Made by a program: the position numbers and the translations under genes. A model generated the notes under the pieces. The model saw only the letters and a program-made list of their open reading frames with translations, was not told where the DNA came from and searched no databases. 64,000 bases of DNA, taken from the NCBI RefSeq assembly GCF_900168685.1, contig NZ_FVZN01000014.1, positions 1,054,001 to 1,118,000 of the forward strand, given 5' to 3'. This stretch comes from Solibacillus isronensis (GTDB lineage: Bacteria; Bacillota; Bacilli; Bacillales_A; Planococcaceae). Shown in pieces: positions 54,441 to 61,991 of this stretch (positions are counted from its first letter, which is position 1; each line of letters opens with the position of its first letter).

Positions 54441-55688
54441 TCACCCTGCTAATTTAGTTTGTTCATGCGCATCCTTTGGCAACATTAAAAAGACAATGAG
54501 CCCGATGATGAATAGAGGGATAATTGATAAAATACTGTATCTGGCATCACCGGTCATCGTTGTTGTAAGCGCCATTAAAAAAGGACCAATAATCGCAGCA
54601 AATTTCCCGAAAATATTATAGAAACCGAAAAATTCATTTGAGCGCTCTTTCGGAATAATTTTCCCGTAATAGGAACGGCTAAGTGCCTGAATCCCTCCTT
54701 GTGCAGATCCAATCATAATCCCTAATATAAAGATATGCCACAATTCTGAAATGAAAAATGCTGCAATACAAGCAATCATATAAGTCGTAATCCCGACAAT
54801 AATTAATGCCCGTGTCGAATATTTTTTTGCTAGCGTTCCATAAAGCAACGCAAAAGGAAACGCTACAATTTGAATTACGAGTAAAATGGCCAAAAGTATA
54901 AACGTATTTAGCCCATCGGAGCCTAAAACACTTGTCGCATACGGAACAACCATTTTAATAATTGTATCGACACCATCTATATAGCAGAAATAAGCGATTA
55001 AAAACATGAATACTATTTTATAGTCTTTAATATTTAAAAAGGTTTGACCTAATCGTTTGAAACTATTGCCGATGGGATTTGGTTCGGGTTCTATATAGTG
55101 GCGCTGTTTGACATCTTTAATCATCGGAATAGTCAGTAATCCCCACCATAGCGCGGTAATACAAAATCCGATTTGATAACCGATCGCTGCATCCATCCCC
55201 ATAATTAAGATGACGACTAAACTAATCCCAAATGGAATGACACTTGAAATATAGCCGAAAGCAAAGCCGGAGGATGATACTTTATCCATTTTCTCATCAG
55301 TCGTTACATCGACTAAGAAAGAATCATAGAAAATATTGGCACCGGCAAAGCCGATACATGAAAGAATGTACATGACGATTAAGAGCTGCCATTGCCCGCT
55401 ATCCGGTGAAATAAATGTAAAAGAAAGAGTAGAAATAATTCCGACTAACGCAAAAAATGTGAAGAAACGTTTTTTCTTGTCCTTATAATCAGCAAAGGCT
55501 CCTAATATAGGACTAAGAACGGCGACAAGTATACTTGCGAGTGAATTGAAATAGCCTAAATCCATGTTGTTCACACCTTGAAACATCCCAAAGACAATGG
55601 GGAAAAGGGCGGTAGTGATCGCAATGGAATAAGCAGAATTCCCGCAGTCGTATAAAATCCAAGACTTTTCTTCTTTTGTCAGCTTCAC
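54441..55688 (-). CDS. MFS transporter, UMF1/Atg22-like
   Basis: 415 residues, GTG start after GGGAGG. The N-terminus KSWILYDCGNSAYSIAITTALFPIVFG and the loop GAFADYKDKKKRFF identify the UMF1 family, related to vacuolar Atg22 amino acid exporters. About 12 membrane segments. First gene of an operon with the phosphodiesterase; transport of a metabolite linked to that enzyme is possible but only inferred. Confidence 0.85.
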   Translation of the reverse strand: MKLTKEEKSWILYDCGNSAYSIAITTALFPIVFGMFQGVNNMDLGYFNSLASILVAVLSPILGAFADYKDKKKRFFTFFALVGIISTLSFTFISPDSGQWQLLIVMYILSCIGFAGANIFYDSFLVDVTTDEKMDKVSSSGFAFGYISSVIPFGISLVVILIMGMDAAIGYQIGFCITALWWGLLTIPMIKDVKQRHYIEPEPNPIGNSFKRLGQTFLNIKDYKIVFMFLIAYFCYIDGVDTIIKMVVPYATSVLGSDGLNTFILLAILLVIQIVAFPFALLYGTLAKKYSTRALIIVGITTYMIACIAAFFISELWHIFILGIMIGSAQGGIQALSRSYYGKIIPKERSNEFFGFYNIFGKFAAIIGPFLMALTTTMTGDARYSILSIIPLFIIGLIVFLMLPKDAHEQTKLAG

Positions 55689-55843
55689 TTACATAAAACC
55701 TCCCAACCTACTATTTTCAGTCATTATACCATTATCTTGAAATTGATAAGTAAAACCATACAGAAATTTCATATTAAAGAAATATTCTTTACGCAAACTC
55801 TGTATAATGGAAGTTATCTCTAAAAATTTACAGGAGGCAGGCT

Positions 55844-57013
55844 ATGGCAAGGATTTTTAACTATTTTCATCCACTTGTTTGGATCATATTAAGTGGGACG
55901 ATTTTTGTACGGACTGCGAGCTTTATGGCAATCCCGTTTTTAGCTTTATATTTACATAATGAACTACATGCCTCTCCTTTATTAATCGGGGTTACAATTG
56001 GAATTGCCCCACTGTTTTCAACATTCGGTGGATTAATCGGCGGCTATTTAACCGATCGATTCGGACGAAAAGCGGTTATTATTATTACGGTATTTATATG
56101 GAGCCTTACATTCGGTGGATTTGCGTTAGCTCCTTCAGCTGTTTACTTTGTCGTGTTAAATGCTGTGAATGGGTTATGCCGCTCATTTTTTGAACCGGGT
56201 ACTCAAGCACTGATGATTGATTTTACGGAAGATGCAAAAAAAAGACGGTTATTTTCCGTACGCTACACGGCCATTAATATTGCGGCTGTTATGGGTCCCT
56301 TGCTCGGAGTATGGGTCGCAAGCTTATCAAGCCCAGCGACACCGTTTATGATTACCGGTATAATGTATGCGTTGTATGGCATATTTTTACTCGTCGTGTT
56401 AAATCGCTATGAAAAGAAGCAAAAAAGACTTAGTTCAAAACAGCAAATCCGAACAGTACTACAAGCGGTTATCCATGACCAGAAACTGTTGCTGTTTATC
56501 GCGGGAGGTATTTTGATTACGGTCGGTTATTCCCAGTTCAACTCGACACTTCCGCAATTCATTAACATGAATGTGGAGGATGGAGTGAAGCTCTTTTCCT
56601 ATGTGATCGTCGCAAACTCCATTACGGTACTGGCTTTTCAGTTACCTTTAACTGTTTTAAGTGAAAAAATCTCAATTTACAGGCTGAAAATCGGTGTCGT
56701 CATTTTTGCGATCGGATTATTTCTGTTTGGGGTTTCTGACAGCTCTTGGATGTTCATTGCGAGTATGATTGTGTTTTCGGTCGGTGAGATTTTCTGTTTT
56801 CCGATGATGAATGCGGTTATTGAGGAGATTGCACCTGAGGATCAGAAGGGAACCTATCTTGGTGCATCACAATTTAAAAATATAGGAGGATTTATTGGAC
56901 CTATTATCGGTGGCTGGCTGTTAACAGTTTATATAGATTATATGTTTGCGATTATTTCATTAATCATGCTCTGCAGTATTTTTATATACAACCGCGCTCA
57001 AAGGCTGACTTGA
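55844..57013 (+). CDS. MFS transporter (drug-efflux type)
   Basis: 389 residues with 12 membrane segments. The helix 2-3 loop GGYLTDRFGRKAVI and the motif in NGLCRSFFEPGTQALMID are classic for the DHA1 multidrug family. ATG after CAGGAGGC. Divergent from the UMF1 gene. Substrate unknown. Confidence 0.88.
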   Translation: MARIFNYFHPLVWIILSGTIFVRTASFMAIPFLALYLHNELHASPLLIGVTIGIAPLFSTFGGLIGGYLTDRFGRKAVIIITVFIWSLTFGGFALAPSAVYFVVLNAVNGLCRSFFEPGTQALMIDFTEDAKKRRLFSVRYTAINIAAVMGPLLGVWVASLSSPATPFMITGIMYALYGIFLLVVLNRYEKKQKRLSSKQQIRTVLQAVIHDQKLLLFIAGGILITVGYSQFNSTLPQFINMNVEDGVKLFSYVIVANSITVLAFQLPLTVLSEKISIYRLKIGVVIFAIGLFLFGVSDSSWMFIASMIVFSVGEIFCFPMMNAVIEEIAPEDQKGTYLGASQFKNIGGFIGPIIGGWLLTVYIDYMFAIISLIMLCSIFIYNRAQRLT

Positions 57014-57187
57014 ATTGTTGAACAATCGGTAAGTAATAAAACAAAAGAGCTGCTCATAAAGTGAAGCAGGTTCCTGTAAGAAAAAAACTTGATTAATAGA
57101 ACTTCGTTAAGTACAATGAACACTTTGAATACATAAGAAGTTCGCGGTAAATTCCGCTAAAAGACTTTACAACAAAGAGGTGACAAC

Positions 57188-57853
57188 ATGAAAGGTCGAA
57201 CACATTTAACAATTGGTTTAGGAATCGGGGCCGTGGCATCAGTCAGTCAGGCACCAGAAATGATTCCGGTCGTTTTAGCTGTTTCCGCTGTCGCTTCACT
57301 TGCTCCGGATCTGGACGGAAACAACCTGTTGAATAAACATGTAACGAAGACGGCGAAACAAATAAAAAAGGGCGGACAAATGGTCGGTGGAATCATAATG
57401 ATTCTGTCCTTGGCAGCCTACTTAAATCTTTTGCCTTTTCTTGATAGTGAATGGTTTACCCAACAAAATAAACTGCTGTTTTTAGCGTTGGGGGCCATTA
57501 TTATTGCAATGTCCATGAGAAGTCAGGAAACACTGAAAAATATTTTAATGACTATGTTAAGTTTATTCCTTATATATTATGCAATTACAGATGAGCTATG
57601 GTGGCTCGTATTGTTTGCTGTATACATAGGTGCAGCTGGATGGTTACCGCATCGAGGGTTTACCCATACAATATGGGCAGTGGTCTTTTGGGCATATATG
57701 TCCCATCTGCTGGAATTAAGTACGGGTGCGGAAAATTTAGCGATTATCTCAACTATGGCTTATTTATCTCATATTTTAGGCGATATGATGACGAAAAAAG
57801 GGGTTAAATTCCTTGCCCCGATTACGAATAAAGTATTTAAAATACGAATATAG
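57188..57853 (+). CDS. YdjM-like membrane metal-dependent hydrolase
   Basis: 221 residues with several membrane segments. Family motifs: MKGRTHLTIGLGIGAV, ASLAPDLDGNN, PHRGFTHTIWAVVFW and LSHILGDMMTKKGVKFLAP; the conserved His and Asp residues suggest a membrane-embedded metal site. ATG after AAAGAGGTG. The physiological role is unknown. Confidence 0.85.
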   Translation: MKGRTHLTIGLGIGAVASVSQAPEMIPVVLAVSAVASLAPDLDGNNLLNKHVTKTAKQIKKGGQMVGGIIMILSLAAYLNLLPFLDSEWFTQQNKLLFLALGAIIIAMSMRSQETLKNILMTMLSLFLIYYAITDELWWLVLFAVYIGAAGWLPHRGFTHTIWAVVFWAYMSHLLELSTGAENLAIISTMAYLSHILGDMMTKKGVKFLAPITNKVFKIRI

Positions 57854-57863
57854 ATTTTAAGGG

Positions 57864-57910
57864 AGGTCTTTCATCAGTTTCAATGAACTGTCGAGAGATC
57901 TTTTCTTTTT
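57864..57910 (+). terminator. Terminator of the YdjM-like gene
   Basis: A long hairpin with wobble pairs (57864-57872 with 57893-57901, plus an inner CAGTTT/GAACTG stem) followed by TTTCTTTTT. Confidence 0.65.
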
Positions 57911-58012
57911 AGTTAATTATTATTCAACAGCAATGAAATCTTCAATAAGCTATAATAAAATAAATGATTATAATAATTTCTGCCCAATACGGATGTTAGA
58001 GGAAGGTGAATT

Positions 58013-58999
58013 ATGATTGAAATGCATCGGAGAAATTCCTTATTGCTTCTATTAATAAGTATTTTTTATTTTACACATATAATAATTAATATTTTTATTG
58101 AAGGAATAGAGAGTATATTTCCTCCAGCAATCTTTTTTGGAGTATTTGGGCTCATCATGATATTGCTGATTCAGATGAAAGTGAACGCCAAATTTACAAT
58201 GTATGTAATGATCGGCAGTATGTATATTTATTTTTATTACCTGCTTAACGATTCACCGTATATAGTAAATTATCTCTTCATGTGGCTCGCACTTCCGTTA
58301 AGTGCCATCTATCAACAGATAAAAGCAGTTTTGATGGCAGGGGTCGCGTCGATTATTCTTACATTTTATTCATTTTTTTACCTTCACGATGAAATTTTTC
58401 CGAACGTCATCAAGGAAGACTTTATTTATTTAGTACTGTTTGGAATATTTATTACCATTTTCCTCATTGTTTTCATTCTTAAAGTGAGGGAGGCCAACGA
58501 CAAGTTACAGGACTTAGCCTACCACGATCCTTTAACCGGAGCAGCAAACCGTTTAATGCTTAAGGAAAAGTTTGATTTGATGAAGCATGAAAATGTCGAC
58601 TCAGTTGCATTATTGTTCCTTGATATGAACGGTTTCAAAAAAATAAATGATACATATGGCCATGAAGTTGGGGATCAATTATTGCAAATTATTGTTTTAA
58701 GGATAGATGGCATATTAAGAGAGACGGATTTACTTTGCCGATTGGGTGGAGATGAATTTGTCATTTTAACGGCTAATATTAATCAATCAATCGTAAAAAA
58801 GATTACGGATAGAATAAAATCTGCACTTGAGAAACCAATGATTTTAGATCAACATATAATTAATGTTTCGGCAAGTATTGGATCATACTTCACAATAGAA
58901 GTTTTAGATGCAAATTTAGATGAGATGATTAAAGAAGCCGATCGAGCGATGTATAAAGAGAAAGAATTAAAAGATTTGCCGGAAGATACAATAAACTAA
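58013..58999 (+). CDS. Membrane diguanylate cyclase (GGDEF)
   Basis: 328 residues. Five or six membrane segments fill residues about 10-155, and a GGDEF domain about 165-325. The active motif GGDEF is intact at 245-249, and an RxxD inhibitory site (RETD, 236-239) lies five residues before it, so feedback by c-di-GMP is expected. No EAL domain. It would make c-di-GMP in response to an unknown membrane signal. ATG after AGGAAGGTGAATT. Confidence 0.93.
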   Translation: MIEMHRRNSLLLLLISIFYFTHIIINIFIEGIESIFPPAIFFGVFGLIMILLIQMKVNAKFTMYVMIGSMYIYFYYLLNDSPYIVNYLFMWLALPLSAIYQQIKAVLMAGVASIILTFYSFFYLHDEIFPNVIKEDFIYLVLFGIFITIFLIVFILKVREANDKLQDLAYHDPLTGAANRLMLKEKFDLMKHENVDSVALLFLDMNGFKKINDTYGHEVGDQLLQIIVLRIDGILRETDLLCRLGGDEFVILTANINQSIVKKITDRIKSALEKPMILDQHIINVSASIGSYFTIEVLDANLDEMIKEADRAMYKEKELKDLPEDTIN

Positions 59000-59011
59000 T
59001 ACAAAATCAAA

Positions 59012-59038
59012 AGCCGTTCAAATTCGAACGGCTGTTTT
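59012..59038 (+). terminator. Terminator of the GGDEF gene
   Basis: AGCCGTTC / GAACGGCT stem (59012-59019 with 59026-59033) followed by GTTTTTG. Confidence 0.75.
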
Positions 59039-59162
59039 TGTGGCTTTGTAGCCTTTCTATTCACTCACGGCGGACGCTTTCTATGAGGCACCAGCAATCA
59101 CACTTGTCGCATTCACTCTGAACAACTAATTTTGATTCACATTTCCTTGTATTAAAATAAAA

Positions 59163-60020
59163 TTAATTTGAGTATTTTTCGACTTCTGTCTCTAAAATAG
59201 AAAGCAAATCGATCTCGTCTAAAGCTTCCAACATATTCATCCCTTTATTTTGCCAATATAATCCGCAATGGCCCAAATTATTTAAACAAATTCCCTTACG
59301 TATATAACATATGGACAGATTAATAAAAAGCTTTTCTATTTTACATAGTTCGATAGAGTTTTCTAATTGTTTTAAAGCCATATTATAATCTTGATTTTTT
59401 AGATATAACAAGGATAGATTAATTAAAAAATTTATTTTTATACGATTTATATTCTGGAAATTTTTGTATTTTTCAATATGCCGAAAAGCAAATTTTTTCA
59501 TTTCGACAGCGGTTTCAATTGGAAAAATATAAAGTATAGAATTTAGTAAAAAAATATCGGACAAGTACAATTCGTCTCTGCGAGATAATTCTATCCAAAT
59601 GGGCTCGGCAAGTAATTTTGCATGATGAATGTCGTTAGTATTTGCTAGTATTGTTAAACTTTTTATAATGATAAATATTTTATTAATAAGTTTATCCTCA
59701 GGAAATTCCTTTAAATATGACATACAATTCCTCTGTAATTGCAATAAATTTTCCGAATTATTATATGTCTGATTATAAAATTTGTTAATAATTTCATCCC
59801 TTAAAGGCATGGTATAACTATTATCAATATACCTAAATTCTTCATATGAAGTTTCTATTCTTACTAGAAATTCACTTAAGGTTGAATGTTTAATATCTTT
59901 ATTTTCCCCTAGTTCAAATTTGGAGAAATTACCTTGTGTACAAATATTGTTGGAAACATATTTCTGTGAAAACCCTTTGCCAACTCTAATTTTTTTTAAT
60001 GTTTTCCCGTAATTGTTCAT
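59163..60020 (-). CDS. Rgg-like XRE regulator with helical sensor domain
   Basis: 285 residues, the length of Rgg/GadR/MutR regulators. Residues about 3-60 are an XRE helix-turn-helix (GKTLKKIRVGKGFSQKYVSN, then NFSKFELGENKDIKHSTLSEFL). The remainder is an all-helical array ending LLSILETEVEKY, the Rgg C-terminal layout that binds peptide pheromones. I start it at the ATG after GGAGGGTATT. It is divergent, across about 87 bp, from a 19-codon hydrophobic-peptide ORF. Its codon use is very AT-rich compared with housekeeping neighbours. Confidence 0.8.
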   Translation of the reverse strand: MNNYGKTLKKIRVGKGFSQKYVSNNICTQGNFSKFELGENKDIKHSTLSEFLVRIETSYEEFRYIDNSYTMPLRDEIINKFYNQTYNNSENLLQLQRNCMSYLKEFPEDKLINKIFIIIKSLTILANTNDIHHAKLLAEPIWIELSRRDELYLSDIFLLNSILYIFPIETAVEMKKFAFRHIEKYKNFQNINRIKINFLINLSLLYLKNQDYNMALKQLENSIELCKIEKLFINLSICYIRKGICLNNLGHCGLYWQNKGMNMLEALDEIDLLSILETEVEKYSN

Positions 60021-60106
60021 AATACCCTCCAAATATTCATTTACTAATATTATAAGTTGGCAGAGAGTAATTTATGTAAAATAAGTAAAAAAGGGGGGGT
60101 GAGAAA

Positions 60107-60166
60107 ATGATTGAATTAATTATTATCGCTCTGGATTTATGGATAGTAGGAATTGGTGGGGGATAA
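60107..60166 (+). CDS. Candidate short hydrophobic peptide pheromone (SHP-like)
   Basis: A 19-codon ORF, MIELIIIALDLWIVGIGGG, with a strong ribosome site (GGGGGTGAG, 7 bases before the ATG). The C-terminal half, an acidic residue followed by aliphatic/aromatic residues and a glycine end (DLWIVGIGGG), has the same composition as mature streptococcal SHP pheromones such as DIIIIVGG. It is divergent from an Rgg-like gene, the usual position of shp genes, and followed by a terminator at 60214. It lacks the Lys-rich N-terminus of classical SHPs. A toxin or a leader peptide is the alternative. Confidence 0.5.
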   Translation: MIELIIIALDLWIVGIGGG

Positions 60167-60458
60167 AATGATATTTTCACAGGAACAGTAACATTTGGTG
60201 TAATAAAATGATGGCACCAGTCGTAATAAGATTCCAACTCCTACGTCTGGTGCTCCTCTTTTATAATCGAATGCGTCGTTTATTTGGAGATAACAATCGT
60301 TAAAAGTAATTTTAAAACCCTATAATTTTATATTTTGGTTGTATTATTCTTTGGAAATTCCCCTTTATATAGTAAGGGATAAGCATTCTATTCGATCTTT
60401 TTAATTTAAAACGAACAGAGGTTATGTTTTATGACTAAAAAGATAAGGGGTATGACGA
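60167..60458. other. Intergenic region after the peptide ORF
   Basis: 292 bp with the peptide-gene terminator at 60214-60256 and an AT-rich leader to the next operon. No other ORF with a ribosome site and no confident promoter. Confidence 0.4.
60214..60258 (+). terminator. Terminator of the peptide transcript
   Basis: GCACCAGTCGTA (60214-60225) pairs with TACGTCTGGTGC (60242-60253) with one mismatch, followed by TCCTCTTTT. Confidence 0.65.
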
Positions 60459-61010
60459 ATGAAGATTTTAAATCCTGATGTCGTGAATAGTAATGTGTTT
60501 AAAAGGTTCTTAGAGATTGAAGAATATAACAAACTGTATAATGCATACTTACAGGATCCGACAAGTACTAATGCGGATTCTCTTAATGAACAGTTCAAAT
60601 ACTTTGAAAAACTGATTATACGTATCGCCTATATAAAAAAAGCAATTAGATATGAATCCAGAAAATTTGATTCAAAGGTAAGAGAGTACAATAAAAAATA
60701 TGAATTAAATTTGGATGCACCTATTAATGAAAGCCTGGCAATGGTAGACACAGTTCAAGATGAAAATTCTTATATACAATTTGAAACCATTTTTGAGAAT
60801 GACTTAGAGAGCTTGTTGAGTGATGAAATGTTAATAACTTTGTTAAAACGTTTAAATACTAAGCAAAAACAAGTTTTGTATTATCGGTATGTAAACGAGT
60901 TAACTGAGAAGGAAATTGCGAAGCTTTACAATGTATCCCAACAAGCTATTTCTAAGATGATTCATAAATCAATAAACATATTAAGAGAAGGGAGGGAGAG
61001 GAATGATTGA
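60459..61010 (+). CDS. SigO-like sigma factor (region 4 protein)
   Basis: 183 residues. The C-terminal 55 residues are a clear sigma region 4 (LLKRLNTKQKQVLYYRYVNE, LTEKEIAKLYNVSQQAISKMIHKS). The N-terminal 80 residues are helical but lack a convincing region 2. In B. subtilis the SigO protein similarly carries region 4 and needs RsoA to supply region 2; I infer the same here. ATG after AAGGGG. Its stop overlaps the yvrJ start by 8 bases, so translation is coupled. Alternatives are UviA/BotR-type bacteriocin sigma factors. Confidence 0.7.
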   Translation: MKILNPDVVNSNVFKRFLEIEEYNKLYNAYLQDPTSTNADSLNEQFKYFEKLIIRIAYIKKAIRYESRKFDSKVREYNKKYELNLDAPINESLAMVDTVQDENSYIQFETIFENDLESLLSDEMLITLLKRLNTKQKQVLYYRYVNELTEKEIAKLYNVSQQAISKMIHKSINILREGRERND

Positions 61011-61170
61011 GGGCCAGCTTTTTCAAATATTAGGGAATTTCGGATTTCCAATTACCATTGCGATTTATTTATTAATGCGATTCGAAGGCAAAATTGATTC
61101 ATTACGAAATTCAATTGACTTATTATCGAACGACCTCACAAAGACAAACCATGAAAGGAGTAAAAAATAG
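61003..61170 (+). CDS. yvrJ: YvrJ family small membrane protein
   Basis: 55 residues: MIEGQLFQILGNFGFPITIA with a membrane helix (about 8-25), then a basic amphipathic helix (RFEGKIDSLRNSIDLLSNDL). This is the YvrJ family pattern, which also resembles UviB/BhlA holin-like peptides. In B. subtilis yvrJ belongs to the SigO regulon. The ribosome site (GGGAGGGAGAGG) is inside the end of the upstream sigma gene, overlapping it by 8 bases. Confidence 0.75.
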   Translation: MIEGQLFQILGNFGFPITIAIYLLMRFEGKIDSLRNSIDLLSNDLTKTNHERSKK

Positions 61171-61184
61171 AGGGGAGGTTAACT

Positions 61185-61370
61185 ATGGTCGAGCAATTTG
61201 ATCCAAATGAAATTGTTCAAGTTTTAAAAAGAATTGAACCTATCATTTCATATTCTTCACTGCAAACGAGAATGGAAAATCGGGATGACCTTAAGCAGCA
61301 CCTTTATGAAGTTACCATTAAAACTTTAAAAAATACGGTTTTTGTACAACCAAAAGGATTGTTTAAATGA
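61185..61370 (+). CDS. Small sigma region 2-like protein (RsoA-like candidate)
   Basis: 61 residues, ATG after GGGGAGG, 14 bp after yvrJ. The segment IEPIISYSSLQTRMENRDDLKQHLYEVTIKTLKN resembles sigma region 2.1-2.2, where an Asp-Leu-x-Gln pair is conserved. No DNA-binding helix is present. Size and operon position fit the accessory subunit RsoA of the split sigma factor SigO-RsoA. The match is by eye and moderate. Confidence 0.5.
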   Translation: MVEQFDPNEIVQVLKRIEPIISYSSLQTRMENRDDLKQHLYEVTIKTLKNTVFVQPKGLFK

Positions 61371-61991
61371 ATAGAATAGTTGGCGAGGCATTTTGATATC
61401 TAAGGAGTTAGTTGCATCTTTGGATTATTAAAATGCCTTTTTAATTTATGTGGACTTGGATGATGTAAAGAAATCCTCAGTATTACAGGAATGTAAAAAT
61501 GAATGATACATAATAATCAAGGTGTGTTACGGGATAAACACTAATATTTTGAGGGTGCTTTAAGTTTTTTATTTTTTTATCGGTAATAATAGGCAGAAAA
61601 ATGTCTTTATTGTTTAGACAATTTTTACTGTTTCGTGATATATGTAAAATAAATTCACCACGTTACATAGTAAAGGGAAATTCATGAAATATCCTAGAGA
61701 ACAAATATGGAAGCGTAACCATTCAATAAAAATAACTTGATTTTCGCTGTATTTATTATTTCGTATATTGCAAAATTCAAAAAATTCGTAACGGAGACAT
61801 CATCTCTTTTAATCAGAGTAAAACAATATCGTAATATAATTTTGTTATATTCTAGACAGGCAGTAGATGGTGCTGCCAAAAAAATTGAGGAATCATTTTA
61901 CTCGGTTCAATCAGAGGTGAAACGATCAATACCTGGATCAATGAAAAATCCATCCTATCAGTACAAAATACGAATTAGGAGCGATCAAGTA
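61371..61991. other. 621-bp region between the sigma operon and the acidic repeat protein gene
   Basis: It begins with the operon terminator (61386-61438) and continues as an AT-rich leader of about 550 bases. The frame of the downstream gene stays open back to a TTG at 61737, but there is no ribosome site and the encoded text is not protein-like in its first part. No promoter could be fixed with confidence; this is where a SigO-type promoter would be expected. Confidence 0.4.
61386..61442 (+). terminator. Terminator of the sigma/yvrJ operon
   Basis: AGGCATTTT (61386-61394) pairs with AAAATGCCT (61430-61438), followed by TTTTAATTT; the loop is 35 bases. Confidence 0.6.

Noticed and set aside
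61737-61991. N-terminal extension of the acidic repeat protein from a TTG at 61737
   Set aside because: No ribosome site, the signal peptide would be buried in the middle, and a good start with TAGGAG exists at 61992.
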